This document shows positions 13,768-21,223 of a stretch of DNA of 21,333 bases, piece by piece. This DNA is from an uncultured Collinsella sp. (GTDB lineage: Bacteria > Actinomycetota > Coriobacteriia > Coriobacteriales > Coriobacteriaceae). The DNA lies in assembly GCA_902494815.1 (NCBI GenBank), contig CABUVB010000010.1, positions 1-21,333 of the forward strand, written 5' to 3'. How positions within the stretch are numbered: the stretch's first letter is position 1; the number at the start of each line of letters is the position of its first letter. A model generated the notes under the pieces. It was not told the DNA's origin. It ran no database searches and worked only from the letters and a program-made list of their open reading frames with translations. Made by a program: the position numbers and the translations under genes.

Positions 13768-16194
13768 TTACGCGTGCCAGATCTCGTCGCGGTACTCGCG
13801 AATGGTGCGGTCGCTCGAGAACCAGCCCGAGGAGGCGGTGTTGAGCAGCGCCTTGCGGTTCCAGGTCTCCTGGTCGCCGTAGCTGTTCGTGAGCTTCTCC
13901 CAGGCGTCGACGTAGCTGCGGAAATCGGCCATGACCAGATCGGGGTCGTTGTTGTTCATGAGCTCGTTGTAGATGCTCTCGAAGTTGCCCGAAAGACCCG
14001 CAAACGTGTTGTCCTTGAGCTCGTCCATCACGCGGCCCAGTCGCTCGCGGTCGCCGTTGAGCGTATCCCACGCAAAGTAGCTGTTCGATGCCCAGAGCTG
14101 CTCGACCTCGGGAGCGGTCAGGCCAAAGATGGCCTCGTTCTCGCGGCCGGCCAGGTCGGCGATCTCGATGTTAGCGCCGTCGAGGGTGCCCAGCGTAATG
14201 GCGCCGTTCATCATGAGCTTCATGTTGGACGTGCCCGAGGCTTCCTTGCCGGCCGTGGAGATCTGCTCCGAGATCTCGGCGGCGGGGTAGATGAGCTGGG
14301 CGTTGCTCACGCGGAAGTTGGGGATAAAGCAGACCTTCATAACCTCGTTCACGCGGGCATCGTTGTTGATGACGTCGGCCACGGAGTTGATCAGGCGGAT
14401 GGTCTCCTTGGCAAAGGTGTAGCTCGAGGCAGCCTTGCCGCTAAAGATGAAGGTCGTCGGCGTCACGTGGAAGTTGGGATCCGCGATGCGACGGTTGTAG
14501 ATATCCATCACCTTCATGATGTTCATGAGCTGGCGCTTATAGGCATGGAAGCGCTTCACCTGGACATCGAAGACGGTGTTGGGGTCAATGACCAAACCGG
14601 TCTCGGCCTTGACGTAGGCGGCCAGACGCTCCTTGTTGGCACGCTTGGAGGCACCAACGGCCTTCAGGAACTCGGTGTCGTTTTGGAACTCTTTGAGCTT
14701 CTCAAGCTCAAAGGCGTCCTTGAGCCAGCCATCGCCAATGGCCTCGGTCACGAGCTTGGCGTAGGTGGGGTTGGCCTCGGCAAAGAAGCGACGGTGCGAG
14801 ATGCCGTTGGTCTTGTTATTGAACTTCTCGGGCGTCAGGGCATAGAAGTCCTTGAGCACGATGTTCTTGATGATGTCGGAGTGGATCTTGGCTACGCCGT
14901 TGACGCTATGGCTGCAGATCACGGACAGGTTGGCCATGCGGATCTCGCCGTCCCACAGAATGGCGGTCTGGCGCAGACGCTCCTGCCAACCCTCCTGCGT
15001 GGTGTCGAACGACTCGTGCCAACGACGGCTGATCTCGTCGATGATCTGGTACACGCGGGGGAGGAGCTTGGAGAACGTGCCGATGGGCCACTTCTCCAGA
15101 GCCTCGGGCAGGATGGTGTGGTTGGTGTAGCTAACGACCTGCGTCACGATGTTCCAGGCGTCGTCCCACTCGAGCTTCTTCTCGTCGATGAGGATACGCA
15201 TGAGCTCGGGTCCGCACATGGCGGGGTGCGTATCGTTGGTGTGGATGGCCACAAACTGCGGCAGCAGCTCCCAGTTCTCGCCATGCTCCTTCTCAAAGGT
15301 GTCGAGCAGGCTGTAGATGCCGGCCGAGACAAACAGGTACTCCTGCTTCAGGCGCAGCAGACGGCCGTGCTCGCCGGCGTCGTTGGGGTAGAGGATGGCG
15401 CTGATGGCCTCGGCCTCGGCGCGCTCGGCGTCTGCCAGGGCGTAATCGCCGCGGTTGAAGGCCTCCAGATCGAAGTGCTCTTCGACCGGCTCGGCGGCCC
15501 AGACGCGCAGCTTGTTGACAGTCTCGCCGGCATAGCCCACCACGGGGATGTCGTAGGGGACGGCCAGGATATCCTGCGTGTCCACCGTGCGGTAGAACGT
15601 GCGGCCGTTCTCCTCAAAGCCCTCGACGTGGCCACCAAACTTGATGGTCACGGCCTTGTCTTGACGGCGGACCTCCCAGGGATAGCCGTGGGTGAGCCAC
15701 TCGTCGGTGGCCTCGACCTGGCTGCCGTTGACGATCTCCTGCTTAAACAGGCCGTAGCGGTAGCGCATGCCGTTGCCGTAGCCAGCAATGCCCTCGGCTG
15801 CCATGGAATCCAGGAAGCATGCGGCCAGACGACCCAGGCCACCGTTGCCCAGTGCCGGATCGGGCTCCTGGTTCTCGATGACGGACAGGTCAAAGCCCAT
15901 ATCGTCGAGCGCCTCGGCGACCATGTCGCGCACGCCAAAGTTGAGCAGGTAGTTGTCGAGCAGGCGGCCGATCAAAAATTCGATCGAGAAGTAGTACACA
16001 CGCTTCTTACCCTCGGCGGTGGCGCGTGCGTCGCTCTTGGTGGCAACGGTGCGCGCCTTCTCAGCCACGAGCTTGGCCAGGGCGTTAAAGCGGTCGAGAT
16101 CGCTGGCGGCCTCAACGCTCTTGCCGCTAATGCTCATGACGGCATCGCGATAGAGCTCGGTAAACTCCTGCTTGTTGTCGAAGATCTTATTCAT
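13768..16194 (-). CDS. glgP: Glycogen/maltodextrin phosphorylase (GT35)
   Basis: Releases glucose-1-phosphate from non-reducing ends of alpha-1,4-glucan using pyridoxal phosphate. The signature EASGTSNMKLMMNGAITLG contains the cofactor lysine Lys659. The glucan/active-site motif LGNGGLGRLAACFLDS lies near residue 115, and GTLDGANIE follows the lysine motif as expected. The 808-residue length is typical. The ATG at 16194 follows AAAGGA by four to five bases. It stands between glgB and glgC in the same transcription unit, so breakdown and synthesis genes are expressed together; control of flux must then be largely at enzyme level (inference). The opposite strand is open over almost the whole gene, which I attribute to codon bias. 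Confidence 0.96.
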   Translation of the reverse strand: MNKIFDNKQEFTELYRDAVMSISGKSVEAASDLDRFNALAKLVAEKARTVATKSDARATAEGKKRVYYFSIEFLIGRLLDNYLLNFGVRDMVAEALDDMGFDLSVIENQEPDPALGNGGLGRLAACFLDSMAAEGIAGYGNGMRYRYGLFKQEIVNGSQVEATDEWLTHGYPWEVRRQDKAVTIKFGGHVEGFEENGRTFYRTVDTQDILAVPYDIPVVGYAGETVNKLRVWAAEPVEEHFDLEAFNRGDYALADAERAEAEAISAILYPNDAGEHGRLLRLKQEYLFVSAGIYSLLDTFEKEHGENWELLPQFVAIHTNDTHPAMCGPELMRILIDEKKLEWDDAWNIVTQVVSYTNHTILPEALEKWPIGTFSKLLPRVYQIIDEISRRWHESFDTTQEGWQERLRQTAILWDGEIRMANLSVICSHSVNGVAKIHSDIIKNIVLKDFYALTPEKFNNKTNGISHRRFFAEANPTYAKLVTEAIGDGWLKDAFELEKLKEFQNDTEFLKAVGASKRANKERLAAYVKAETGLVIDPNTVFDVQVKRFHAYKRQLMNIMKVMDIYNRRIADPNFHVTPTTFIFSGKAASSYTFAKETIRLINSVADVINNDARVNEVMKVCFIPNFRVSNAQLIYPAAEISEQISTAGKEASGTSNMKLMMNGAITLGTLDGANIEIADLAGRENEAIFGLTAPEVEQLWASNSYFAWDTLNGDRERLGRVMDELKDNTFAGLSGNFESIYNELMNNNDPDLVMADFRSYVDAWEKLTNSYGDQETWNRKALLNTASSGWFSSDRTIREYRDEIWHA

Positions 16195-16248
16195 ACGTTC
16201 CTTTCCCCCGGGGATGTTTCTCCCGGAACGGTTATGACATGTATCCTA

Positions 16249-16263
16249 CGCCCCCGTGGGGCG
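16249..16263 (-). other. Short hairpin in the glgB-glgP gap
   Basis: CGCCCC (16249-16254) and GGGGCG (16258-16263) form a tight six-base stem with a three-base loop in the 94-base gap between glgB and glgP. No U tract follows. This is weak evidence for a processing or pausing site. Confidence 0.3.
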
Positions 16264-16288
16264 GGTAATTACAGTGGTAACGCCTTTG

Positions 16289-18535
16289 TTACGCTTTCTT
16301 GGCAGGAGCCTTAACAGCAGCTGCCTTGGCCTTGGGAGCAGCCTTTTTGGTGGCTGCCTTCTTGGCCGTGGCTGACTTGGCCGAAGCCTTGGCAGCAGGC
16401 TTGGCAGCCTTTGCCTTAGCCGGAGTCTTCTTGGCAGCCGCGGTCTTGGGCTTCACCGAGGACGCACGCTTCCGCGTCGCCTTCTTGGGCTCCTCGACCA
16501 CGGGCGGCTTATAGCTGCTGGGACCGCGGCGCTTGAGTACCACGCCTGCCAGGCCGGGCACCTTAATCTCGATGGAGTCCATCTGACCGTTCCAGGGATA
16601 GGGCTCGCTCGAGCAGGTGTAGGGCTCCTCACCGGCGTATCCGCTGCCACCGAACTCGGGACGGTCGGAATCGAAGATGACCTCCCAGTCACCCTCGCGC
16701 GGCACGCCCACACGGAAGCTCTCGTAGCTCGCCGGGTCAAAGTTAATCAGGATCACCAGATCGTCATCGACGTCCTCACCCTGGCGCACAAAGCTCACGA
16801 TGGACTGCTTGGAGTTGTCCGCGTCAATCCAGGTAAAGCCGTCGTCGGTGTAGCCGCGCTCGTACAGAGCGGGCTCGGCGGTGTACAGGTGGTTGAGCGC
16901 CTTGATAAACGCCTGATGATGACGGTGGGTCTCGTACTCCTCGGTTAGGAACCACTGGATGGACTCGTAATAGCGCCACTCAATAAACTGGCCGATCTCG
17001 TTGCCCATAAAGTTGAGCTTGGCACCGGGGTGCGTCATTTGGTAGAAAGCCAGCGTGCGCAGACCGGCAAACTGGCGCCACCAGTCGCCCGGCATGCGGC
17101 CGATCAGCGAGCACTTGCCGTGCACGACCTCGTCGTGGCTCAGCGGGCAAATAAAGTTCTCGGTAAAGGCATACATGATGGAGAACGTAAGCAGTCCGTG
17201 GTTGCCGGGGCGCCACGGAAAATCGGTCTGCATGTAGTGCAGGGTGTCATTCATCCAGCCCATGTCCCACTTGTAGTGGAAGCCCAGGCCGCCGTCCTGG
17301 GGCGGATAGGTCACGAGCGGCCAAGCGGTGGACTCCTCGGCCATCATCATCACGTCAGGGAAGTGGGCCTCCACGGCGCAGTTGACCTGGCGGATAAACG
17401 CGCTGGCGTCCAGGTCCTCCTCGGTACCGTACTTGTTGAACTTCTTTTGGCCCGGGTCGTCGATGCCAAAGTTGAGGTACAGCATACTGGACACGCCGTC
17501 CATGCGAATGCCGTCAACGTGGAAGTTCTCGAGCCAATACAGCACGTTGGAGACCAGGAAGGAGCGGACCTCGCCGCGGGCGAAGTCGAACTTGTGCGTA
17601 CCCCAGTTGGGGTGAATCTCGTGCTCAAACAGCATGTGGCCGTTAAAGGTGGCAAGACCGTGGGAGTCGGCGCAAAAACCGCCGGGCACCCAGTCCATGA
17701 TCACGCCGATGCCCGCCTCGTGGCACGCATCGATAAAGTGCATGAGCTGCTGCGGGTTGCCGTAGCGTGACGTGGCGGCATAGTAGCCGGTCGTCTGGTA
17801 GCCCCAGGAGCCATCGAAGGGATGTTCCATAAGCGGCATGACCTCGATATGCGTGTAGCCCATGTCGCGCACGTAGTCCACGAGCTCCACCGACAGGTCG
17901 TCGTAAGTGTAAAACTCGCCGCGCTGGGCGGGGAAGGGATCCATGGGGCCGGGGTAGTTGCCGTACTCGTCCGGCTCGCCCTGCGGCGCGTCGCCGTGGC
18001 GCTTCCACGAGCCAATATGCACCTCGTAGATGTTTAGCGGCTGCGACATGTGGTTGTGGCCGGCGCGGCGCTTGAGCCACGCGGCGTCGTTCCACTTGTA
18101 ACCATCGAGGGTCCACAGCACACTGGCGGTACCCGGAGGGCACTCGGCCTTAAAGGCATACGGATCGGCCTTATAGAGCTTCTCGCCCTCGTTGGTCTCG
18201 ATGAGATATTTATAGAGCTGGCCCTGCTCGGCGCCAGGAATAAAGCCTTCCCAAATAGCGCTCGTATGCACGGGCACCAGCGGGTTGGCTTCCTCATCCC
18301 AGTCGTTAAATTCGCCAATGACGTGGACGCTCTTTACGTCGGGCGCCCAAACGCAAAAACGCCAGCCGCGCGTACGGTTCTGCGTGTCGGGGTGCGCGCC
18401 CATCTTTTCCCAGCTGCGCTCCCACGTGCCAATGCCAAACAGATAGACATCGTCTTTGGTGAGCTCCGGTGCGTGCGGAGCCGGTTTGCGGGTTGCGGGC
18501 ATTTTAGCCGTTGGCTTTAGCTTTGTATCGCTCAC
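16289..18535 (-). CDS. glgB: 1,4-alpha-glucan branching enzyme (GH13_9) with basic C-terminal tail
   Basis: Cuts alpha-1,4 chains and rejoins them as alpha-1,6 branches. A CBM48-type N-domain (WRFCVWAPDVKSVHVIGEFNDWD) precedes the barrel. Catalytic residues are Asp346 (GIRMDGVSSMLY), Glu400 (MAEES) and Asp468 (LSHDEVVHGK), spaced as in E. coli GlgB. Oddly, region I reads DWVPGGF at Asp281-Phe287, where relatives have DWVPAHF or DWVPGHF, so the conserved His is Gly286; the codons are clear. From about residue 680 a 70-residue Lys/Ala-rich tail follows, ending APAKKA. I chose GTG 18535 (MSDTK start, GGGA six bases upstream); ATG 18550, ATG 18547 and TTG 18595 are possible. It is the first gene of the glg operon. 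Confidence 0.93.
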   Translation of the reverse strand: MSDTKLKPTAKMPATRKPAPHAPELTKDDVYLFGIGTWERSWEKMGAHPDTQNRTRGWRFCVWAPDVKSVHVIGEFNDWDEEANPLVPVHTSAIWEGFIPGAEQGQLYKYLIETNEGEKLYKADPYAFKAECPPGTASVLWTLDGYKWNDAAWLKRRAGHNHMSQPLNIYEVHIGSWKRHGDAPQGEPDEYGNYPGPMDPFPAQRGEFYTYDDLSVELVDYVRDMGYTHIEVMPLMEHPFDGSWGYQTTGYYAATSRYGNPQQLMHFIDACHEAGIGVIMDWVPGGFCADSHGLATFNGHMLFEHEIHPNWGTHKFDFARGEVRSFLVSNVLYWLENFHVDGIRMDGVSSMLYLNFGIDDPGQKKFNKYGTEEDLDASAFIRQVNCAVEAHFPDVMMMAEESTAWPLVTYPPQDGGLGFHYKWDMGWMNDTLHYMQTDFPWRPGNHGLLTFSIMYAFTENFICPLSHDEVVHGKCSLIGRMPGDWWRQFAGLRTLAFYQMTHPGAKLNFMGNEIGQFIEWRYYESIQWFLTEEYETHRHHQAFIKALNHLYTAEPALYERGYTDDGFTWIDADNSKQSIVSFVRQGEDVDDDLVILINFDPASYESFRVGVPREGDWEVIFDSDRPEFGGSGYAGEEPYTCSSEPYPWNGQMDSIEIKVPGLAGVVLKRRGPSSYKPPVVEEPKKATRKRASSVKPKTAAAKKTPAKAKAAKPAAKASAKSATAKKAATKKAAPKAKAAAVKAPAKKA

Positions 18536-18621
18536 GTTTGATCCCATCATGACGCGGCAGCGTGTTGCCTTGGTGACTAGATGCGAAAGGTCCAAGGCTG
18601 CACGAATCGAAGGGACGGCGA

Positions 18622-18675
18622 AGTTTCTGTGATTCGTTCCACCTCGCGTGCTCGGTGGAACTTTCGGCAGAAACT
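18622..18675 (-). other. Two-stem hairpin in the glgB leader
   Basis: AGTTTCTG (18622-18629) pairs with CAGAAACT (18668-18675), and inside it GTTCCACC (18636-18643) pairs with GGTGGAAC (18654-18661). A symmetric six-by-six internal loop separates the stems. With the proposed promoter it lies in the untranslated leader of glgB, about 90 bases before the start codon. A regulatory role is possible but unproven. Confidence 0.6.
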
Positions 18676-18746
18676 ACGATAACACCTGTGCGTTAGTTTT
18701 ATGGACGAAAGCAGATTTGCGGGGGCGTTTAATCGGTAAGCGACAT

Positions 18747-18811
18747 GTTTATACCACTGGCAGAATTGCCGTGGTAAAACTCTTGACAGTTTTACCAATT
18801 TGGGTTTCAAA
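18747..18811. promoter_or_regulatory. Divergent promoters and operators between glgB and the HAD gene
   Basis: TGGTAAAAC (18772-18780) and GTTTTACCA (18789-18797) form a perfect inverted pair eight bases apart. Rightward promoter: TTGACA at 18783-18788 lies exactly between them, with a weak -10 (TTCAAA, 18806-18811) at 17-base spacing. Leftward promoter for glgB: -35 TTACCA on the - strand at 18777-18772 (inside the first operator), 18-base spacer, -10 TATAAA at 18753-18748. A further variant, GTTTATACCA, is at 18747-18756. A protein bound here would affect both directions. This is inference from the sequence. Confidence 0.55.
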
Positions 18812-18828
18812 ATTGTTTGGCTGACGTT

Positions 18829-18859
18829 TGGTAAAACGTTTTTAGCAGGATGTTTACCA
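18829..18859 (+). promoter_or_regulatory. Downstream operator copies before the HAD gene
   Basis: TGGTAAAAC at 18829-18837, extended as TGGTAAAACGTTTTT with a central CG, and GTTTACCA at 18852-18859. They lie downstream of the proposed rightward start of transcription, a position suited to repression. Confidence 0.5.
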
Positions 18860-18881
18860 TTTGATATCGAAAGGTTCGTTT

Positions 18882-19571
18882 ATGTCCCATACCGCCGCTC
18901 CCAAGGTTGCTTTTATTTTCGATTGCGACGGCACGCTGGTAAATAGCACCCCCGTTTGGGCCTATGCCCAGCCCGAATTATTGCACCGCCACGGAGTTGA
19001 CGTGACGGTCGACGATTTTGCCCAGTTTGAGCATCTTTCGCTCGAGGACGAATGCCAGGCCTACCACGACACGTGGGGCATTGGTACGAATGGCGAGGAG
19101 CTGTATCGCGAGCTGAGCAATATTCTGATTAATGGGTACTCCAAGGTGCCGCCGCGCGAGGGGCTCCTGGCATTTTTGGAGCAGGCGAAGGCGGCCGGCA
19201 TTGCCATGTGCGTTGCCACGTCCACGCCGGCCGAGCTGGTGCAGTCCGCGCTCGCTGGTGCCGGGCTCGACGCTTACATGGAGTCTGTTACCACGACGGG
19301 CGAGGCGGGACGCTCCAAGCAGTTCCCCGATGTGTACGAGCTGGCGCTGCGCCGCCTGGAGGAGCGCCATGGGTGCAAGTTTGAACGCGCGTGGGTGTTT
19401 GAGGACGCGGTCTTTGGCCTTAAGAGCTCTGGGGCCGCCGGCTTTAAGCGTGTGGGCATCTATGACCCGCATGGCCGCATGAAGCGCGACGACGTACGCG
19501 CCAACTGCGATATCTTTATCGACAGCTACGAGGAGCTGGATCTGGCCCGCGTTCTTTCGTTTGAGGGATAG
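18882..19571 (+). CDS. HAD-superfamily (subfamily IA) phosphatase / beta-phosphoglucomutase-like hydrolase
   Basis: A cytosolic phosphohydrolase or phosphomutase of the haloacid dehalogenase superfamily. Motif I is FDCDGTLV with nucleophile Asp14 and acid/base Asp16, motif II the Thr/Ser of CVATSTP, and motif IV EDAVFGLKSSGAAG with the Mg-binding acidic pair. A helical cap domain lies between motifs I and II. The 229-residue length fits the family. ATG 18882 is preferred because AAAGG lies seven bases upstream; an earlier in-frame TTG at 18861 has no such site. The substrate cannot be told from sequence. The shared divergent promoter with glgB hints at a sugar phosphate (inference), but generic members such as Gph-like phosphatases look similar. 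thiN follows nine bases after the stop, probably in the same operon. Confidence 0.88.
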   Translation: MSHTAAPKVAFIFDCDGTLVNSTPVWAYAQPELLHRHGVDVTVDDFAQFEHLSLEDECQAYHDTWGIGTNGEELYRELSNILINGYSKVPPREGLLAFLEQAKAAGIAMCVATSTPAELVQSALAGAGLDAYMESVTTTGEAGRSKQFPDVYELALRRLEERHGCKFERAWVFEDAVFGLKSSGAAGFKRVGIYDPHGRMKRDDVRANCDIFIDSYEELDLARVLSFEG

Positions 19572-19580
19572 GCGAGGGCT

Positions 19581-20222
19581 GTGGCTTGCAAGGTATTAGT
19601 TGTCTGCGGCTCGCCCGTGGTGGCGAGCGCGGATCTGTTACGTAGGTTAGCGGGGGAGTGCGACCACGTTGTCGCCGTGGACCGCGGACTCGACGCGCTG
19701 TTGGGCGCGGGACTGGGCTGCGACGTGTATGTGGGGGATGCCGACACGGTGAGTGATGCGGGTCGCGCGATGGTCGATTCCGCCGACGCCTTTAAGGTAG
19801 AACGCCACGACCCCTACAAGGACTATACCGATTTGGCGCTGGCGCTCGACTCCGTCCGTCGTCGCTGGCCGGGTGCCGAAGTAGTTGCGACCTGCGCCAC
19901 CGGCGGCCGTCCTGATATGGCCCTTTCCGTCCTAGGCCTACTAGCAGCCTACAAAGATGCCCCCGTCTGGATCAAGGAAGACGAAGTGACGGCCAGAATT
20001 CTGCACCAGGACGAAACCTGGACCATTGAGGGCCCCGAGGGCAAAACCTTCTCCATCATTGCCATCGCTCCCAACACAGAGATAAGCGAACACGGCCTAG
20101 AATGGGAGCTAGACCACAGCCCCTTAGCCCTGCTAGCCGACACAGGCATCTCCAATGTCGTCAGGAAAACGGCCAAGATCCAAGTTCACCAAGGAACGGC
20201 GATTGCCTACATCTACAAGTAA
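19581..20222 (+). CDS. thiN: Thiamine diphosphokinase
   Basis: Transfers pyrophosphate from ATP to thiamine to make thiamine diphosphate. The recognisable motifs are VDRGLDALLGAG, the metal-binding YVGDADTVS, KDYTDLALAL and GGRPDMALSVLGLL. The family usually has GGRxDH at the last site; here the His is Met. The start is GTG 19581 with GAGGG just upstream; the 213-residue length is typical. It lies nine bases after the HAD gene. The 3' third differs in composition from the rest: it is A/C-rich, uses CTA, TTA and AGA codons, and contains five CTAG tetramers between 19932 and 20136, while none is seen in the first 350 bases of the gene. The reading frame and motifs are intact. Confidence 0.9.
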   Translation: MACKVLVVCGSPVVASADLLRRLAGECDHVVAVDRGLDALLGAGLGCDVYVGDADTVSDAGRAMVDSADAFKVERHDPYKDYTDLALALDSVRRRWPGAEVVATCATGGRPDMALSVLGLLAAYKDAPVWIKEDEVTARILHQDETWTIEGPEGKTFSIIAIAPNTEISEHGLEWELDHSPLALLADTGISNVVRKTAKIQVHQGTAIAYIYK

Positions 20223-20236
20223 GGTCTATCGCATCA

Positions 20237-20309
20237 GGGTTTTATCGGGACGGTGGATAGAAATTAGCGCTCGAAGAGTGATTATTTCTGCCCCGTCCCA
20301 GGAAAACCC
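20237..20309. repeat. Inverted repeat after thiN
   Basis: Arms 20237-20253 and 20293-20309 pair as two perfect 7-bp blocks, GGGTTTT with AAAACCC and GGGACGG with CCGTCCC, separated by a three-by-three internal loop. Inside, AGAAAT can pair with ATTTCT. No U tract follows on the + strand. It may end the HAD-thiN transcript or be another member of the intergenic repeat class seen in this window. Confidence 0.7.
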
Positions 20310-20339
20310 GTAAGTAAGGGATTCGACCCAAAAAAGTTC

Positions 20340-20368
20340 TTGCATCAAAGAAAGTCTTCCCCTATAGT
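20340..20368 (+). promoter_or_regulatory. Promoter of tRNA-Ala
   Basis: TTGCAT (-35, 20340-20345), a 17-base spacer and TATAGT (-10, 20363-20368). The expected start of transcription, near 20375, is about seven bases before the mature tRNA 5' end. Confidence 0.8.
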
Positions 20369-20381
20369 ATCTCCTCGTCAC

Positions 20382-20457
20382 GGGGGCGTAGCTCAGCTGG
20401 GAGAGCGCTTGACTGGCAGTCAAGAGGTCAGGGGTTCGATCCCCCTCGTCTCCACCA
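20382..20457 (+). tRNA. tRNA-Ala (anticodon GGC)
   Basis: A full 76-base cloverleaf with encoded CCA. The acceptor stem is GGGGGCG with CGTCTCC and includes the G3-U70 pair that marks alanine tRNAs. The D stem is GCTC/GAGC, the anticodon stem CTTGA/TCAAG with loop CTGGCAG (anticodon GGC at 20415-20417, reading GCC and GCU), and the T arm AGGGG-TTCGATC-CCCCT. It is flanked by a good promoter and a strong terminator, so it is an independent single-gene unit. Confidence 0.97.
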
Positions 20458-20467
20458 TCGTGAATGT

Positions 20468-20498
20468 AAAGGCCTTCGGAATTCCGAAGGCCTTTTTT
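20468..20498 (+). terminator. Rho-independent terminator of tRNA-Ala
   Basis: AAGGCCTTCGG (20469-20479) pairs perfectly with CCGAAGGCCTT (20484-20494) around AATT, followed directly by a run of T. It starts about ten bases after the tRNA CCA end. Confidence 0.93.
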
Positions 20499-21127
20499 CA
20501 TGCCAAAACACTACGCGCCACAAACCCCACCTATGCCAACAAAAAGTTGCACAATTTATTTCCCATGTCTGTACATAGTTTGTTAGACTAACGCAATTAC
20601 CAGTGCAGCTCGCCGTTCCATTTGTGCTTAAGGAACGCCCCTAATCACCGCCAATACCTCAATAACCTGCATCAATGTGAACAACATTCCAAAACAACAC
20701 CCTTGAACACGCTAAATGAACGATATGTTGTCCACCACAAGCCAAATCAGTTTCGTTACCAGCTTGTGCTAGGATACTTAGCGTTACATGAGTTCAACTG
20801 TGCTCGCGGCTCCAGCAAGTCGCTAAGCGCAGGGTCGATCAGCATCCGGCCGTAACGGCGGTGCCAGAAACACCACGAGCTCCAATAAAGAAGTTATGCG
20901 ACGTTATTAATTTGCATTGCGTTAATTATAAGATGCATTAATAGCTTGTATGCCAAAGTGAAGCAGTCCTTCAGCTGTTTGTGTGCGGTCCAGTTTTGCA
21001 TCTGCTTGACTAGTTCGCACGCAGCCAACTGAGGTTTTAGGTAAGTTTATGAACCGCGCCTACAACCTCAGCGCTGCTTTTATACATACCGTTCACGGTG
21101 GGGCAGAGCCACGTGCTTGTCTAACTG
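20499..21127. other. Long AT-richer non-coding stretch before the NusG-like gene
   Basis: No ORF here has a credible ribosome-binding site, family motif or coding bias; the short open frames look random. Composition is visibly richer in A/T than the coding parts of the window. One inverted pair stands out: CTGAGGTT (21029-21036) with AACCTCAG (21064-21071). A weak promoter candidate is TTATTA at 20904-20909 and TATAAG at 20927-20932 with a 17-base spacer, which would give a leader of nearly 290 bases for the NusG-like gene. No tRNA or attachment-site duplication was found. Confidence 0.5.
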
Positions 21128-21200
21128 GGCTCAGGGTTTGAATATGGAGCGCCTTCGCGCACAAGCGCCCTGGCGAAGCCATACCCAAACCCCGTGAGCC
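21128..21200 (+). promoter_or_regulatory. Large leader hairpin upstream of the NusG-like gene
   Basis: GGCTCA (21128-21133) pairs with TGAGCC (21195-21200), TATGG (21143-21147) with CCATA (21179-21183), and CTTCGC (21153-21158) with GCGAAG (21173-21178). TTTG and CAAA add pairs between the outer blocks. The stem ends about 15 bases before the AAGGGG ribosome-binding site. It could be a target for antitermination or an attenuator. Confidence 0.55.
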
Positions 21201-21223
21201 ACACGTAAGACAGTAAGGGGGTG

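Noticed and set aside
13459..16314. A 951-codon open frame on the + strand opposite glgP
   Set aside because: It is antisense to a complete, motif-bearing glgP and shows no family motif; such frames arise when C/G-ending codons keep stops off the complementary strand.
20622..20855. A 77-codon frame in the non-coding stretch after tRNA-Ala
   Set aside because: No ribosome-binding site, no coding-like composition and no recognisable motif.
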